A stretch of DNA of 39,668 nucleotides from Insulibacter thermoxylanivorax (GCF_015472005.1 NZ_BMAQ01000017.1:1-39668), one strand, 5' to 3'; positions 1 through 9,262 are shown, counted from the stretch's first letter. Made by a program: numbers and translations. Notes: a model not told the origin generated them from the letters alone.

Positions 1-780
1 CGGCTCCTCTTCTTCTCTGCGCTTGCGTTCTTCCTCTTCTTCTCTGCGCTTGCGTTCTTCCTCTTCTTCTCTGCGCTTGCGTTCTTCCTCTTCCTTCTTG
101 CGCGCTTCTTCTTCTAACCGCTTGCGCTCTTCTTCTTCCTTCTTCTTCCGTGCCTCTTCTTCCTGCCTCTTGCGCTCTTCTTCCTGACGTTTTCTCTCTT
201 CTTCTTCCTGCCTCTTGCGCATCTCTTCGATTAATTTGGTATCTTGTCTTAAGAAGCGAGGGATGAATGTCTTTAACTTGCCTTGATCCTGTTGTACGTT
301 CGGGTCCGGGATGATGCCTTCAACCGCTGCAGTGCCCTGTACCTTAACTGCCGTCAAAGCAGCCTGTGCTTGCTGCACGACATGGGCTTCTGATTTTTTG
401 CGGTTCCTCTCCACATGTTGAGAAGCGTACTTAAAGATGACCTCGTTTACCTTCTCCGGCTTGAACGGCTTCATGATATACCCAACGGCTCCAACCTTCA
501 GCGCCTCGGAGATCTGCTCCTGCTGGCTCATCGCAGAGCAGATAATCACGACCGCTGACGGGTCGAAAGCCTTGATCCGGCGCACAGCCTCGACCCCGTC
601 GATCTCCGGCATGCTGATATCCATGAAGATAATATCAGGCTTCAGTTCCTTGTACTTCTGGATCCCCGCATTGCCGTTCTCCGCCTCGCCAACAACTTCA
701 TGCCCGAACTTCTCCAGGATATCGCGCAACATCTTACGCATGAACCTCGTATCATCTACCACCAAAACTCGATAAGTCAT
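1..780 (-). CDS. CheY-like response regulator with long E/R/K-rich C-terminal tail (3' end outside window)
   Basis: The 260 visible codons start at an ATG behind GAGGTG and run open to the left edge, so the C-terminus is missing. Residues 1-120 form a receiver domain: acidic pair D9-D10, phospho-acceptor D54 (in IFMDISMP), S82 and K104 (MKPF). Residues 120-180 are a mixed linker. From about residue 184 to the edge the protein is nearly pure Glu/Arg/Lys, with repeating EERKRREEE blocks. Such a run is expected to form a long charged single alpha-helix or a coiled coil. It is the last visible gene of the pilus string and follows the PilX-like gene by about 26 bases. A role in signalling to the pilus machine is inferred from position. 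No HTH or enzymatic output domain is visible. Confidence 0.88.
   Translation of the reverse strand, partial: MTYRVLVVDDTRFMRKMLRDILEKFGHEVVGEAENGNAGIQKYKELKPDIIFMDISMPEIDGVEAVRRIKAFDPSAVVIICSAMSQQEQISEALKVGAVGYIMKPFKPEKVNEVIFKYASQHVERNRKKSEAHVVQQAQAALTAVKVQGTAAVEGIIPDPNVQQDQGKLKTFIPRFLRQDTKLIEEMRKRQEEEERKRQEEERKRQEEEARKKKEEEERKRLEEEARKKEEEERKRREEEEERKRREEEEERKRREEEEP
7..87 (-). repeat. Three perfect tandem 27-bp repeats inside the response regulator tail
   Basis: A 27-base unit is repeated exactly three times (7-33, 34-60, 61-87) and decays into related sequence up to about position 230. It encodes nine-residue EERKRREEE blocks in frame. Exact DNA identity suggests recent copy-number change, so tail length may vary between strains. 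Confidence 0.9.
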
Positions 781-806
781 GCTGCTACACCTCGCTATCT
801 AAGTGT

Positions 807-2612
807 TTACTTATAGGTAATCTCTTGGATGAACATGTTGACTTCTTCAGTTATCGGGATGCCGATCGGCGGATTGGTGTACAGTGACAAGTCTTGTTTG
901 ACTTGCAATCTCGAGCGAATCGTCCTGTTCCCGTTACCATCAACGGACATCAAGCTGTCCTGATCGGCATCGAAGTAGTATCCGGATGGATGGACGATTA
1001 ACCCAGGCCGGGATTCCTTGCTTGATTCTCCTCTAACCGCATTCAACGTCACCTTCCTGCCATGGACACCGCCGATGATTTCCAGCTTCGAGATCACCCC
1101 ATAGAGATCCATGTCATCGGATGCTGAATACAGGAATGCCCGTATCCTGCTTGCAGCATCCGGATCGGTTAAGTTATCGGATAAGATGATCTTCCCCGAT
1201 GATACGAGCACCACGGAAGCCGCATCTTCAGAGACTTGCTCGTTGATACTATTCATCTCTTTCATCTCGATGTCTCCGACTACATAGACGGACCCCTCGA
1301 TATTCAGATCGCCTATTATCTTCAATTGGCCGTTGACGAACATGGTTCCTTTAAAATTCAGATTATTCATGATCACATTGCCGTCGATGGCGACAAATTC
1401 TCCGTCAGGTACCGAAAGATTCCCTGTTAAATACGCTGCAATGAGATTGGGATCATCGTACTTCACGTATAACGAGCTTTTGGAATCAGAAATCGGTTCA
1501 AAAATAACATTTGCTCCGCTGGAAATAAACAAAGTCCCGTCCTCAATAAGGAGATTCCCCTTAACAACAAGATCTCCTTGTGCTTCTACCCAGACACTTC
1601 TAAAGTGTATTCCGTTGTTAATGGTCGTGCCATTTCCGATGATTTCAGCACCGAATCCATCCGGACTCCGACTGCGAGAATCAGCGATCTGCGTTATCAT
1701 TTCATTAATTAGATCTGTGTTGCCTATGATATTAGCAACAGTCTCTTCTACATCGATGACCTCGGCCGGTGTCAGATACTCATCAGAGAAGGGTTTCCGA
1801 TGTTGAAAAAATTCGCGCTCGAAATCTCTTTCTCTCATATTTCCATATTGGTCTTCTACCATATATTTACCCGCTGCTTGAATAAACCCTTCCATCGATG
1901 CAGTTCCAGATTGGATCGTGTGTTGCTGGTTAATGTTTGTGATGAACCTTGCCTTATTAGAAATCGTCACATTACCAGATGCATTGTTAAGGTTATCAAC
2001 GTAAACATTGCCCACAATATGCGATGCTCCATTTAGGATCAATTCTCCGTCTGCAGAGATTGGGTATCGAAATACGGGATTAATTGTAGAGACGTAGATC
2101 GTCATCTCCTTGCTTACCCTAACTCCAGGTCGAAATCTCCGAGACTCTCCAATCGATGTCACTTTAATTTCTTGCACATATGGGTAATCTGGTACATATT
2201 CTATGAGATCTTTGTCATTTGGATTGCTGATTACCTGACTGGTAATCTCCACTTTATAGGTTCCCTGATTTGTTTCGACTTCATATTCCACGGTTGTCGG
2301 GAACGAACTAATAGCTGTCCCGCTTATCGCTTCAAGCGCGTGTTTAATATTATCTACGGTATTCGTCACCTTGCCACGATAATCAGTATTCTGATTGCCT
2401 GTTTTCACAGCGGATTGTACGATGGCATTTACTTCATCAATGCCGACCTGCGCCAGCATCTCAGCATGAATCCTGGCTTCCGCTGAACTTGTGTGCACAA
2501 AACCTTGATTAAGGATACGCAGGACAATCATTCCCATAAGGCTCATCAACGTAAGTGCAAGAAGAGCCAGAATCATCGCTGCACCGGCTTCGCTGCGCCA
2601 GCTTCTGCTCAT
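807..2612 (-). CDS. PilX-like pilus assembly protein with beta-helix-like body
   Basis: This 601-residue protein has one N-terminal membrane segment (about residues 11-31, AAMILALLALTLMSLMG) after a short basic stretch ending in Gly10. That resembles the PilX_N class of type IV pilus proteins, although the usual Glu5 of prepilins is absent. Residues about 190-500 contain many short repeats of the kind G-x-V-x-V-x-G-x-L, as in bactofilin-like or beta-helical proteins. It starts with ATG behind GGAGGGGGGCGGAT. It lies directly after two minor prepilin genes, as PilX genes often do. A structural or priming role in pilus assembly is inferred. No enzymatic motif was seen. Confidence 0.72.
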   Translation of the reverse strand: MSRSWRSEAGAAMILALLALTLMSLMGMIVLRILNQGFVHTSSAEARIHAEMLAQVGIDEVNAIVQSAVKTGNQNTDYRGKVTNTVDNIKHALEAISGTAISSFPTTVEYEVETNQGTYKVEITSQVISNPNDKDLIEYVPDYPYVQEIKVTSIGESRRFRPGVRVSKEMTIYVSTINPVFRYPISADGELILNGASHIVGNVYVDNLNNASGNVTISNKARFITNINQQHTIQSGTASMEGFIQAAGKYMVEDQYGNMRERDFEREFFQHRKPFSDEYLTPAEVIDVEETVANIIGNTDLINEMITQIADSRSRSPDGFGAEIIGNGTTINNGIHFRSVWVEAQGDLVVKGNLLIEDGTLFISSGANVIFEPISDSKSSLYVKYDDPNLIAAYLTGNLSVPDGEFVAIDGNVIMNNLNFKGTMFVNGQLKIIGDLNIEGSVYVVGDIEMKEMNSINEQVSEDAASVVLVSSGKIILSDNLTDPDAASRIRAFLYSASDDMDLYGVISKLEIIGGVHGRKVTLNAVRGESSKESRPGLIVHPSGYYFDADQDSLMSVDGNGNRTIRSRLQVKQDLSLYTNPPIGIPITEEVNMFIQEITYK

Positions 2613-2631
2613 ATCCGCCCCCCTCCTGTTC

Positions 2632-3240
2632 CTATTTCATCCTAAACAAAGGTATCTGCTGTTTGATTTCAATATGGACGTCTTCCAAACTGTGCGTTAG
2701 ATTCTCTTGGACTCTAAAAAACTCCAATTCCACCATAACGGTTTCTTGATTTAAGACATTAAAACTTCCCTTCATAGAGAACATATCATCCGTAACGCCG
2801 TGAGTTCGAATATATTCGTTGCCGTCATCATCTACAGATTTGATTTGCAAAACTTCCGTCGATCTATTCGGATCAGAAGATATGAAACTATAGGTGTATT
2901 CATTGATGTATTGATCAGCAGATGTATCGCCCCACTTTACGACCACAATTTCCTTATTGTTTGAACCTTGCTGAACATAGATAGCGTCCCGCAGCTCGTT
3001 GATCACCGATGCGAAGACAGCATTCGCTTGGTTCCGCAATAACGTCTCTGAAGTAATCCGTTTATACATCGCGGCTCCCATCAGTACGAATGCATTCACG
3101 ATCGCGACGATCATGCTTAGAATCAAGAGTGCAGCAAGCACCTCAATTAATGTCAAACCTCGCTCATCGGAGCGGAAACCGCTTAATCGACCGCTCAGTA
3201 TAGATCCTCTTCTACCTTTAGCTGTTGACAACGTCATCAC
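2632..3240 (-). CDS. Minor type IV prepilin (PilW/GspJ-like)
   Basis: About 202 residues. After a 28-residue charged leader comes ERG|LTLIEVLAALLILSM, a class III prepilin peptidase site with Gly at -1 and Glu at +5, followed by a hydrophobic helix that would pack in the pilus core. The C-terminal part is a globular beta-rich domain with no recognised motif. The start is either GTG at 3240 or the adjacent ATG at 3237, which overlaps the preceding stop as TGATG and implies translational coupling. Size and order resemble minor pilins such as PilW or ComGF-like proteins. Exact orthology cannot be set by eye. Confidence 0.8.
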   Translation of the reverse strand: MMTLSTAKGRRGSILSGRLSGFRSDERGLTLIEVLAALLILSMIVAIVNAFVLMGAAMYKRITSETLLRNQANAVFASVINELRDAIYVQQGSNNKEIVVVKWGDTSADQYINEYTYSFISSDPNRSTEVLQIKSVDDDGNEYIRTHGVTDDMFSMKGSFNVLNQETVMVELEFFRVQENLTHSLEDVHIEIKQQIPLFRMK

Positions 3241-3773
3241 CCACCTAACTTCACCACATAAGAAGGTATTGTAACAGAATAGCGGCTTTCCGTTGATCCG
3301 CCTTCTTTGGTGTAGCCCCAGAAAACTGTAACACGCATTGGAATTAGGTAAGAAGAGGAATCCCCTATCACCTGATCTAATTTTGTCTTTTGCGGATTAG
3401 TACGTATGTCCAATTCGACTTCGTATTTATAGTAAGTGTTGTTAATTTCTTCATCATCAAGATCTAGATCTTGCAAGGTATTATTAGCATCTAATCTGAT
3501 GAGTTCAGTCCCTCGAGTGCTAAACTCCGCTCTTAACTCTTCAAATTTTGCCCCTTCCTCGTAAGTCTCCCGAATCTCGGCGATCTTCAGCCTGGCTAAA
3601 TTCATTGCAATTAAACGCCGGCTTTGGTCAGCTGAGGTCTCCATAGAGGATATAAGGTTGCCAAGCAACAACACGGTAATGATCGACATGATCGTCAAGG
3701 CACCCAGAATTTCGATCAATGTGAGACCGCGCTCATCTTCGGTGATCCTTTTTCTATTTGGCATGAACTTCAA
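3237..3773 (-). CDS. Minor type IV prepilin (PilV/GspI-like)
   Basis: A prepilin with leader MPNRKRITEDERG and core LTLIEILGALTIMSI, so it has the Gly(-1)/Glu(+5) processing site. I chose TTG at 3773, which lies 11 bases after AAAGGGG; ATG at 3764 is the alternative. The longer reading back to 3860 is unlikely, because that stretch contains a 10-bp perfect hairpin and has no suitable ribosome site. It would be cleaved by a prepilin peptidase encoded elsewhere and inserted as a minor subunit. It is coupled to the next prepilin by overlapping stop and start codons. Confidence 0.78.
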   Translation of the reverse strand: MKFMPNRKRITEDERGLTLIEILGALTIMSIITVLLLGNLISSMETSADQSRRLIAMNLARLKIAEIRETYEEGAKFEELRAEFSTRGTELIRLDANNTLQDLDLDDEEINNTYYKYEVELDIRTNPQKTKLDQVIGDSSSYLIPMRVTVFWGYTKEGGSTESRYSVTIPSYVVKLGG

Positions 3774-3827
3774 GTTTTGACACACCCCTTTAACTGGGCC
3801 CATGGGTCGGAAAATGAAGAAATTTCC

Positions 3828-3851
3828 GAGTCGCTGGATGTCCAGCGACTC
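3828..3851 (-). terminator. Perfect 10-bp hairpin between the VWA gene and the minor pilins
   Basis: GAGTCGCTGG and CCAGCGACTC pair perfectly around a 4-base loop, 16 bases after the VWA stop codon. Only a weak, interrupted T-run follows on the minus strand (AAATTTCTTC). It may be a partial terminator or an mRNA 3'-end stabiliser that lowers or uncouples expression of the downstream minor pilins. Confidence 0.6.
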
Positions 3852-3866
3852 AGAAAGCAACCTAAA

Positions 3867-6800
3867 TTAATATCGATTTTGATTGAAATTGATATTCAGT
3901 CTATCAGAAGTGATTACTTCGGATTCGACTCCCATCTCGTCAACGATCTTGAAATGCACGTAACTGGTTCCTTCTTTGGAAACGATGATGGAATCAGATC
4001 CCATTTCCTTCCACTCGGAATGATCAAGATTTGGTTTGTTTGCATTGTCAGTGATCATGTAATAGACTGTTTTAATTTTTACAGCATTCCGATTATGATT
4101 TCCTTCCACTACAGATTCAGCATCTAATTTGACCTTAAGAGGTTTATTAGAAACATTACCTGTATAGGAGGTACCGTCCAATCCTTCTACGGAAGGAGTA
4201 CCGGCAGGACCAGTATTCACCATAAATACATAAGTGGTCGTCGCTTCATTACCGAAAAGATCCGAAGCTTTCACCTCTAGTCTGTGCCATCCGTTGTAAT
4301 CATTTCCAAGTATTTCTGCAAGATCTAATTCAGCAGCAGCAACTTGACCGTTTATTGGAAGATCTACATAGGCACCATTGTCCAGTTTATACTGAGCGGA
4401 TTGAAGATTGCTCTCATTATCTCTTACTGTGATTTTGAGTTTCGCGTTCTCACTCGTTGTGTAATCAAAAGGTGTATTATCGCCGTTTACTGCTTCGTAA
4501 GTCCGATCTGTACCATTCTTCGTGTAAGTCTGCTTTGGATCAAGTACGATCTGAATCAATGGTTTCTCAGTATCCGAAACCATCGGGAATACACCGGACT
4601 TGTTATTACCAACTTTATCTTCGACTTCAAAGAGTGCTTGTCCATTCATAACGGCTTCAATCGGAATTCGTACGACCAGTCCATCTGCATTAATCTTCCG
4701 CTCAATCGGAGCAGCATTGCCAATTTTCACGGTAAAGACTTCATCACCTTCAGCATCAGTGCGAATACCGCTATGCGCATCGCTGAATGCATTAGGGATC
4801 GTATACACAAGATCGCTGCCAACGATTCGAATATGAGAATCATTAAGTGCCGGTATAATCGGAAGCACACCGTCTAAGCTTACTGTACGCAGTTTCACAT
4901 CACCATAGTGTACCGCTGCACCATCTCCGATCGCCTTCGTAACAGCCCGAACCTCAATTGTCAGATTCTCGCCGTTCTCAGTAATGGCTTTCGTATCACT
5001 TGGCAGGAATGCTTTCCATGGTCCGTGATCCACGCGATATTCATACCGATCGACATATCTGGTTGTGAAAGAATCGTCGACATAGATCGTATTGTGCGGA
5101 AGACCGGGGTTAGCATCAGCTGCCGCCAGTTTCCCTTTACCGCGTTTGTATTCCACATCGCCTTCAGCAATCACGTTGCCATAGTAATCTGTTATTGTCA
5201 CATTCGGAGCCGAAGGCAACAGGTTCAAGGTTTCCGTTTCTTCTTCTCCTGCGAAATCAACGAGGACCGAGGTATGTCCTGTATCAGCAAAGGCGAGGCT
5301 GCTGATTGGATTCTCGCTTAAATCCACATACCATTGTGTGTCGCCCTCATGGCTGACCCGTGTAACAACACCTTCACCATCACCGATGTATCGGTTATTC
5401 CACTGGTCAATAAGAATGACTTTAACATCGAAGACCGGCAGCTCATTGACGAGCGGAACACGTTTGTTGGAACCGATGTTATCGATATACTCTACATAGG
5501 CTTCTGTTTCTGCCAGATTGAATGTTCCCGCGTAAAGGAATTGCAGCTTAACATCCCGAGTAATCGGTTGATGATTCGCGATATTCAAGTTTCCAAGCTC
5601 AATAACGATCGTGCGGCCTTCATTCTGTACACTTAATCCTGCTGTCGAATTGTCTGCGACCGCTTGTACACCCTCAGGCAGTTGATGCACAATCTTGACA
5701 TTGCGCAGTTGATTATTTGAACGAATGAGAGCACCCGTAGGATTCAAGGTGTAGGTAATGCCTGCAGCGTCGTTTTTGTTCCACTCGGACAGCTCTTCAT
5801 CGCTTAATGCAGCCGAAGCAGCCACTTTGCCTTGTAATCCAAGAGCATCATAGAACTTTAAGATGATCTCATCGTCGATGATCGTTTCACGCGGCTCACC
5901 GTTCAGCTTATATGTCACCTTAGCTTCAGGTAGTTTCACCGTGGCTGGAGAGCCGGTATATTTGAATTTGATCGGTACGCATTTAGATGCTTTCGAATCA
6001 TGGGCAATCTGACCTAAATCGATTTCCACAACACCATTTTTGATCGCTGCCCCTGCATTATCTGCTGCCAACTCAAATCCATCAGGCAGCGGCTGTGTTA
6101 ACACGACATCCTTAAAGGATGGATCGATCAGTTCTAAGATTTTCTCAAAGGCTTGATCCAATTCATCCGGGTTCGTAGCTGTGAAGCTTTCTCCGCCGGT
6201 TTTTGTGGAAATATAATCAAGCAACTCTAAATCCACTTCATCTGTTCCTGCAGTGGCCAAAGCAATGGTGAATACGGGAACGCCGTGTCTAGCAATTTCG
6301 TCGGCCTTTTCCATCGCATAACGTTTGGCCGTTGTACCTCTGCTGTCTTGTCCGAGTATCGGACCATATGTCCTGCCGAACAATTCATAGTAATAGTAAT
6401 ATGCAGTGGCAGCACCATCAGTCAATAGAATGATATAGCGATTATTGGGGTCAGCATTTTTCACAACCTCGTAAGCATAATCAAGGCCCATCTGAATGTT
6501 CGTGCCGCCGTTAGCCGTGAGACGGTCGATAGTTCTGTCGATCTGGTTGTAATTAGTTGTTAAGTTGTGGTGATGATGCGGATGACTCTCAAAAGTTACA
6601 AGTCCGATCTGATCTCCATAGTTAGCAGTCCGGAACTTTTTGGTGATGAGTTTTGCAGACTCTTTAGCGATGCTCAGCCTTGTTCGCTTATCTTTGTTAG
6701 ACACATTAAAATTCATACTGCCCGATACGTCCATAGCAAATGCGACGTTAATCGGAGCACGCTGAGTGAATACTCCTTCCGGCTTAACACAGTATTCAAT

Positions 6801-6959
6801 AGTGAATTCTTCATTGATGATGATCTCAGTCTTCGATGCTTCTCTGCTTCCCGACAGACGCAAGCTGTCTGAAGCAAAGGCTTGGATCGGCACAAGCGCC
6901 ATACACAGCAGCACGACGAGTGCCATTCGTAAAACACGCTTGAATGCTTTACTACGCAT
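3867..6959 (-). CDS. Secreted VWA-domain protein, candidate pilus-associated adhesin
   Basis: 1030 residues with a Sec signal peptide (hydrophobic 9-25, likely cut after AFA at 29). Residues 70-280 are a von Willebrand A domain with a complete metal site: D77-x-S79-x-S81, T153 (GGTN) and D181 (LTDGAA). Just after D181 is an unusual run of five tyrosines. The rest looks like repeated Ig-like or DUF11-like beta-sandwich domains, some with calcium-type acidic loops. There is no LPXTG motif, C-terminal membrane helix or SLH domain, so attachment must be non-covalent. VWA proteins such as PilY1 sit at the tips of type IV pili in other bacteria. Position between an SLH protein and minor pilins supports a similar role here, but this is inference. 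Confidence 0.85.
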   Translation of the reverse strand: MRSKAFKRVLRMALVVLLCMALVPIQAFASDSLRLSGSREASKTEIIINEEFTIEYCVKPEGVFTQRAPINVAFAMDVSGSMNFNVSNKDKRTRLSIAKESAKLITKKFRTANYGDQIGLVTFESHPHHHHNLTTNYNQIDRTIDRLTANGGTNIQMGLDYAYEVVKNADPNNRYIILLTDGAATAYYYYYELFGRTYGPILGQDSRGTTAKRYAMEKADEIARHGVPVFTIALATAGTDEVDLELLDYISTKTGGESFTATNPDELDQAFEKILELIDPSFKDVVLTQPLPDGFELAADNAGAAIKNGVVEIDLGQIAHDSKASKCVPIKFKYTGSPATVKLPEAKVTYKLNGEPRETIIDDEIILKFYDALGLQGKVAASAALSDEELSEWNKNDAAGITYTLNPTGALIRSNNQLRNVKIVHQLPEGVQAVADNSTAGLSVQNEGRTIVIELGNLNIANHQPITRDVKLQFLYAGTFNLAETEAYVEYIDNIGSNKRVPLVNELPVFDVKVILIDQWNNRYIGDGEGVVTRVSHEGDTQWYVDLSENPISSLAFADTGHTSVLVDFAGEEETETLNLLPSAPNVTITDYYGNVIAEGDVEYKRGKGKLAAADANPGLPHNTIYVDDSFTTRYVDRYEYRVDHGPWKAFLPSDTKAITENGENLTIEVRAVTKAIGDGAAVHYGDVKLRTVSLDGVLPIIPALNDSHIRIVGSDLVYTIPNAFSDAHSGIRTDAEGDEVFTVKIGNAAPIERKINADGLVVRIPIEAVMNGQALFEVEDKVGNNKSGVFPMVSDTEKPLIQIVLDPKQTYTKNGTDRTYEAVNGDNTPFDYTTSENAKLKITVRDNESNLQSAQYKLDNGAYVDLPINGQVAAAELDLAEILGNDYNGWHRLEVKASDLFGNEATTTYVFMVNTGPAGTPSVEGLDGTSYTGNVSNKPLKVKLDAESVVEGNHNRNAVKIKTVYYMITDNANKPNLDHSEWKEMGSDSIIVSKEGTSYVHFKIVDEMGVESEVITSDRLNINFNQNRY

Positions 6960-6977
6960 CTTAAAATTGAACCTCCT

Positions 6978-8147
6978 TTAGATTAATTGAAGTAATACGG
7001 ACAAGACTTTAAATGCCTCTGCCCGCTGTAATTTGTTATACGGCCGGAATGTACCGTCCGAATAACCCGCGATAATACCGATCTGCGTTGTATGCTCCAG
7101 TGCTTCTCGTTGAATGACATTGAGGTTAGAAACGTCTGAGAAATTGATCTTCTCTACGCGGGGCTCGATTCCATAAGAAGATACCGCGTGGTAGATCATC
7201 TCGATCATCTCCACTCTGGTAATCTCATCGTTCGGCCGGAATCGGCTCGTCTCAGATCCCCGCGGGATGATGCCGGCCCGCTCTGCTGCTGCTACTTCCT
7301 CTTGCACCCAAGTGCCAACAACATCACCATATTCGGTCACTTCATCAAGAGGCAATTCAAGAGCTCTGGTCAGCATGGCAATGAATTCTGAACGCGTCAA
7401 TGTTCGTTCTGGGCGAATGGTCTTATCCGGATAACCGGTGACAATTCCGAGTTTATAAAGATGGATGATATAATCCTTAGCCCAGCTTCCTGCTGCATCC
7501 ACGGGCAAATCGATCGCATTCACAGGATCCGGAACCCGTGTGTGCAGCTTGACGGCGCCGGGATCACCATAATCGATCTCTACGCCCTCAGGCAGCTGAT
7601 GCTGAATGCCATACATGTTGTATAATTTCATATCCTCGATCTTCGCCAGACCTCTTGCTGCTGCTTCAGAATCCGTTGGAATATCAGCAACCCAAGGCAG
7701 GATTCCGAGATAATCCGCTATATGATAATTCTTCTGGTTGGATTCAAGGAAGTAATCCGGGATGAAAGCCTCTAGATCGGGAACTGCTTGTACCAAAGTA
7801 CCGTCAGCTTGATAAGTGAGATCATCCCAAGTCATCTGCAAATCGTTCTCATGTCTGGAAAATTCCCCCGTCCAAACACGGATCACTGCAGTCCTGCGAA
7901 GATCGGATTCATCGTAGTGGGTAACCACCGCCATCGGATCATCGGAGACTACCTTGCCGAGATAGAGATAGGCAGGGTCTACTGGGATCCGCTCATAGAC
8001 GGCAAGCCGCTCTTGTGCAGATTTCCCTTTCGCATCACGCCAGCTCGCCGCTCCCTCGGCATGGACGGGCGTCACCACTGCTAAAAGCATCGCAACCGAC
8101 AGGATCGCCGCCAACCAAGTTCGGCCGGTCTTCTTCACTGTATACAT
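6978..8147 (-). CDS. SLH-domain surface protein encoded in the pilus locus
   Basis: 389 residues with a signal peptide (cleavage likely after HA near residue 30). Residues about 30-210 form an N-terminal domain I do not recognise. The C-terminal half holds three SLH domains, each with the G-(I/Y)-x-G-Y-x-D-x-x-(F/I)-R-P-like core (VTGYPDKTIRPERTLTR, a degenerate second copy, IAGYSDGTFRPYNKLQR). SLH triplets bind pyruvylated wall polysaccharide, so this protein should be wall-bound. It follows pilT by 5 bases (GGAGGAATAGCAAGC before ATG). It could anchor or guide the pilus through the wall, or tether the VWA protein; this is inferred only from context. Confidence 0.85.
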   Translation of the reverse strand: MYTVKKTGRTWLAAILSVAMLLAVVTPVHAEGAASWRDAKGKSAQERLAVYERIPVDPAYLYLGKVVSDDPMAVVTHYDESDLRRTAVIRVWTGEFSRHENDLQMTWDDLTYQADGTLVQAVPDLEAFIPDYFLESNQKNYHIADYLGILPWVADIPTDSEAAARGLAKIEDMKLYNMYGIQHQLPEGVEIDYGDPGAVKLHTRVPDPVNAIDLPVDAAGSWAKDYIIHLYKLGIVTGYPDKTIRPERTLTRSEFIAMLTRALELPLDEVTEYGDVVGTWVQEEVAAAERAGIIPRGSETSRFRPNDEITRVEMIEMIYHAVSSYGIEPRVEKINFSDVSNLNVIQREALEHTTQIGIIAGYSDGTFRPYNKLQRAEAFKVLSVLLQLI

Positions 8148-8152
8148 GCTTG

Positions 8153-9262
8153 CTATTCCTCCCCTATGCTCATTAGATATTCGTTCAACGCATCTCGATA
8201 GACAAGCCCTCTCTCTACCAATTGCTTAATGCTTGCTCCCATGGTGATCATGCCGATATCCCGATTCGTCTGCATTACAGACTTGATCTGGTAGATCTTC
8301 TCCTGACGGATTAAGTTAGCTACCGCAGGCGTATTGATGAGCAGTTCGATCGCCAACTCTCGTCCGCTCTGATCGATACGCGGAATCAGTCTCTGTGACA
8401 ACACGCTGATGAGCACCGACGCGAGCTGGATCCGAATCTGCCGCTGCTGCTCCGTCGGGAAGACGTCGATGATCCGGTCCACCGTCTGCGGTGCATCGGG
8501 CGTGTGCAGGGTTGCTAAGACCAAGTGTCCCGTCTCGGCCGCTGTAATGGCCGTGCGGATCGTCTCCAAATCCCGCATCTCACCGACGAGGATCACATCG
8601 GGGTCTTGACGCAGGGCGGCGCGAAGTCCTCTGGCGAAGGATTGGGTATCCGTCCCGACTTCACGCTGCACGACCAAGCTGTTCTTGCTCACGTGGAGGT
8701 ACTCAATGGGGTCCTCCAACGTGATGATATGCTTGTTCTGCGTCTCATTGATGTAGTCGATAATCGCCGCCAGCGTCGTCGATTTCCCGCTTCCCGTCGG
8801 TCCAGTCACGAGCATCAGTCCCTGCATCTTGTTCGCAAACTGCTTCACCACTTCAGGCAGCTGCAAGTTATCAAGGGATGGAATACGATTCGAAAGTACG
8901 CGGAATGCCAAGTTCGTGACGCGTTTCTGACGGAATGCGTTACCCCGGTAACGGCTTAAGCCGGGAATCTCGATGGAGAAGTCCACTTCCCCGTATTCCT
9001 TTAACTCCTCTAACTGCTTCTCATTGAGCACATCTTCCGCCATCCGTTCTGTTTCAGAAGCGGTCAGGATGTGATTGATCACCTTGTACAGCCGGCCGTT
9101 CAACCGCATCATCGGTTCTGTCCCTACATTGATATGAAGGTCTGATGCCCCTGCTTCATAGGCCATCTGAAGCAGTTCGCGGATCGACGGCGCGGAGGAT
9201 TGAACTGAAGTATGACCGTAGCCGTCTTCTTCCATATCAAAGTTATCGATGTAGATCTCCAT
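8153..9262 (-). CDS. pilT: PilT, type IV pilus retraction ATPase
   Basis: 369 residues, typical of PilT plus an acidic N-terminal extension of about 25 residues (IDNFDMEEDGYG). Walker A is GPTGSGKS (154-161). The Walker B region VILVGEMRD (about 223-231) and the His box TLHTPDA follow. The C-terminal NLIRQEKIYQI matches the AIRNLIRE-type motif needed for retraction. PilT is a cytoplasmic hexamer that depolymerises the pilus and powers twitching motility. The ATG lies 9 bases after GGAG. It follows pilMNO, which form the inner-membrane platform. Confidence 0.95.
   Translation of the reverse strand: MEIYIDNFDMEEDGYGHTSVQSSAPSIRELLQMAYEAGASDLHINVGTEPMMRLNGRLYKVINHILTASETERMAEDVLNEKQLEELKEYGEVDFSIEIPGLSRYRGNAFRQKRVTNLAFRVLSNRIPSLDNLQLPEVVKQFANKMQGLMLVTGPTGSGKSTTLAAIIDYINETQNKHIITLEDPIEYLHVSKNSLVVQREVGTDTQSFARGLRAALRQDPDVILVGEMRDLETIRTAITAAETGHLVLATLHTPDAPQTVDRIIDVFPTEQQRQIRIQLASVLISVLSQRLIPRIDQSGRELAIELLINTPAVANLIRQEKIYQIKSVMQTNRDIGMITMGASIKQLVERGLVYRDALNEYLMSIGEE

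Noticed and set aside
3774-3860. N-terminal extension of the second prepilin
   Set aside because: It would encode the intergenic hairpin and lacks an SD; the prepilin leader is normally short.
3867-6959. Sortase-anchored surface protein
   Set aside because: The C-terminus has no LPXTG-like motif, hydrophobic segment or basic tail.
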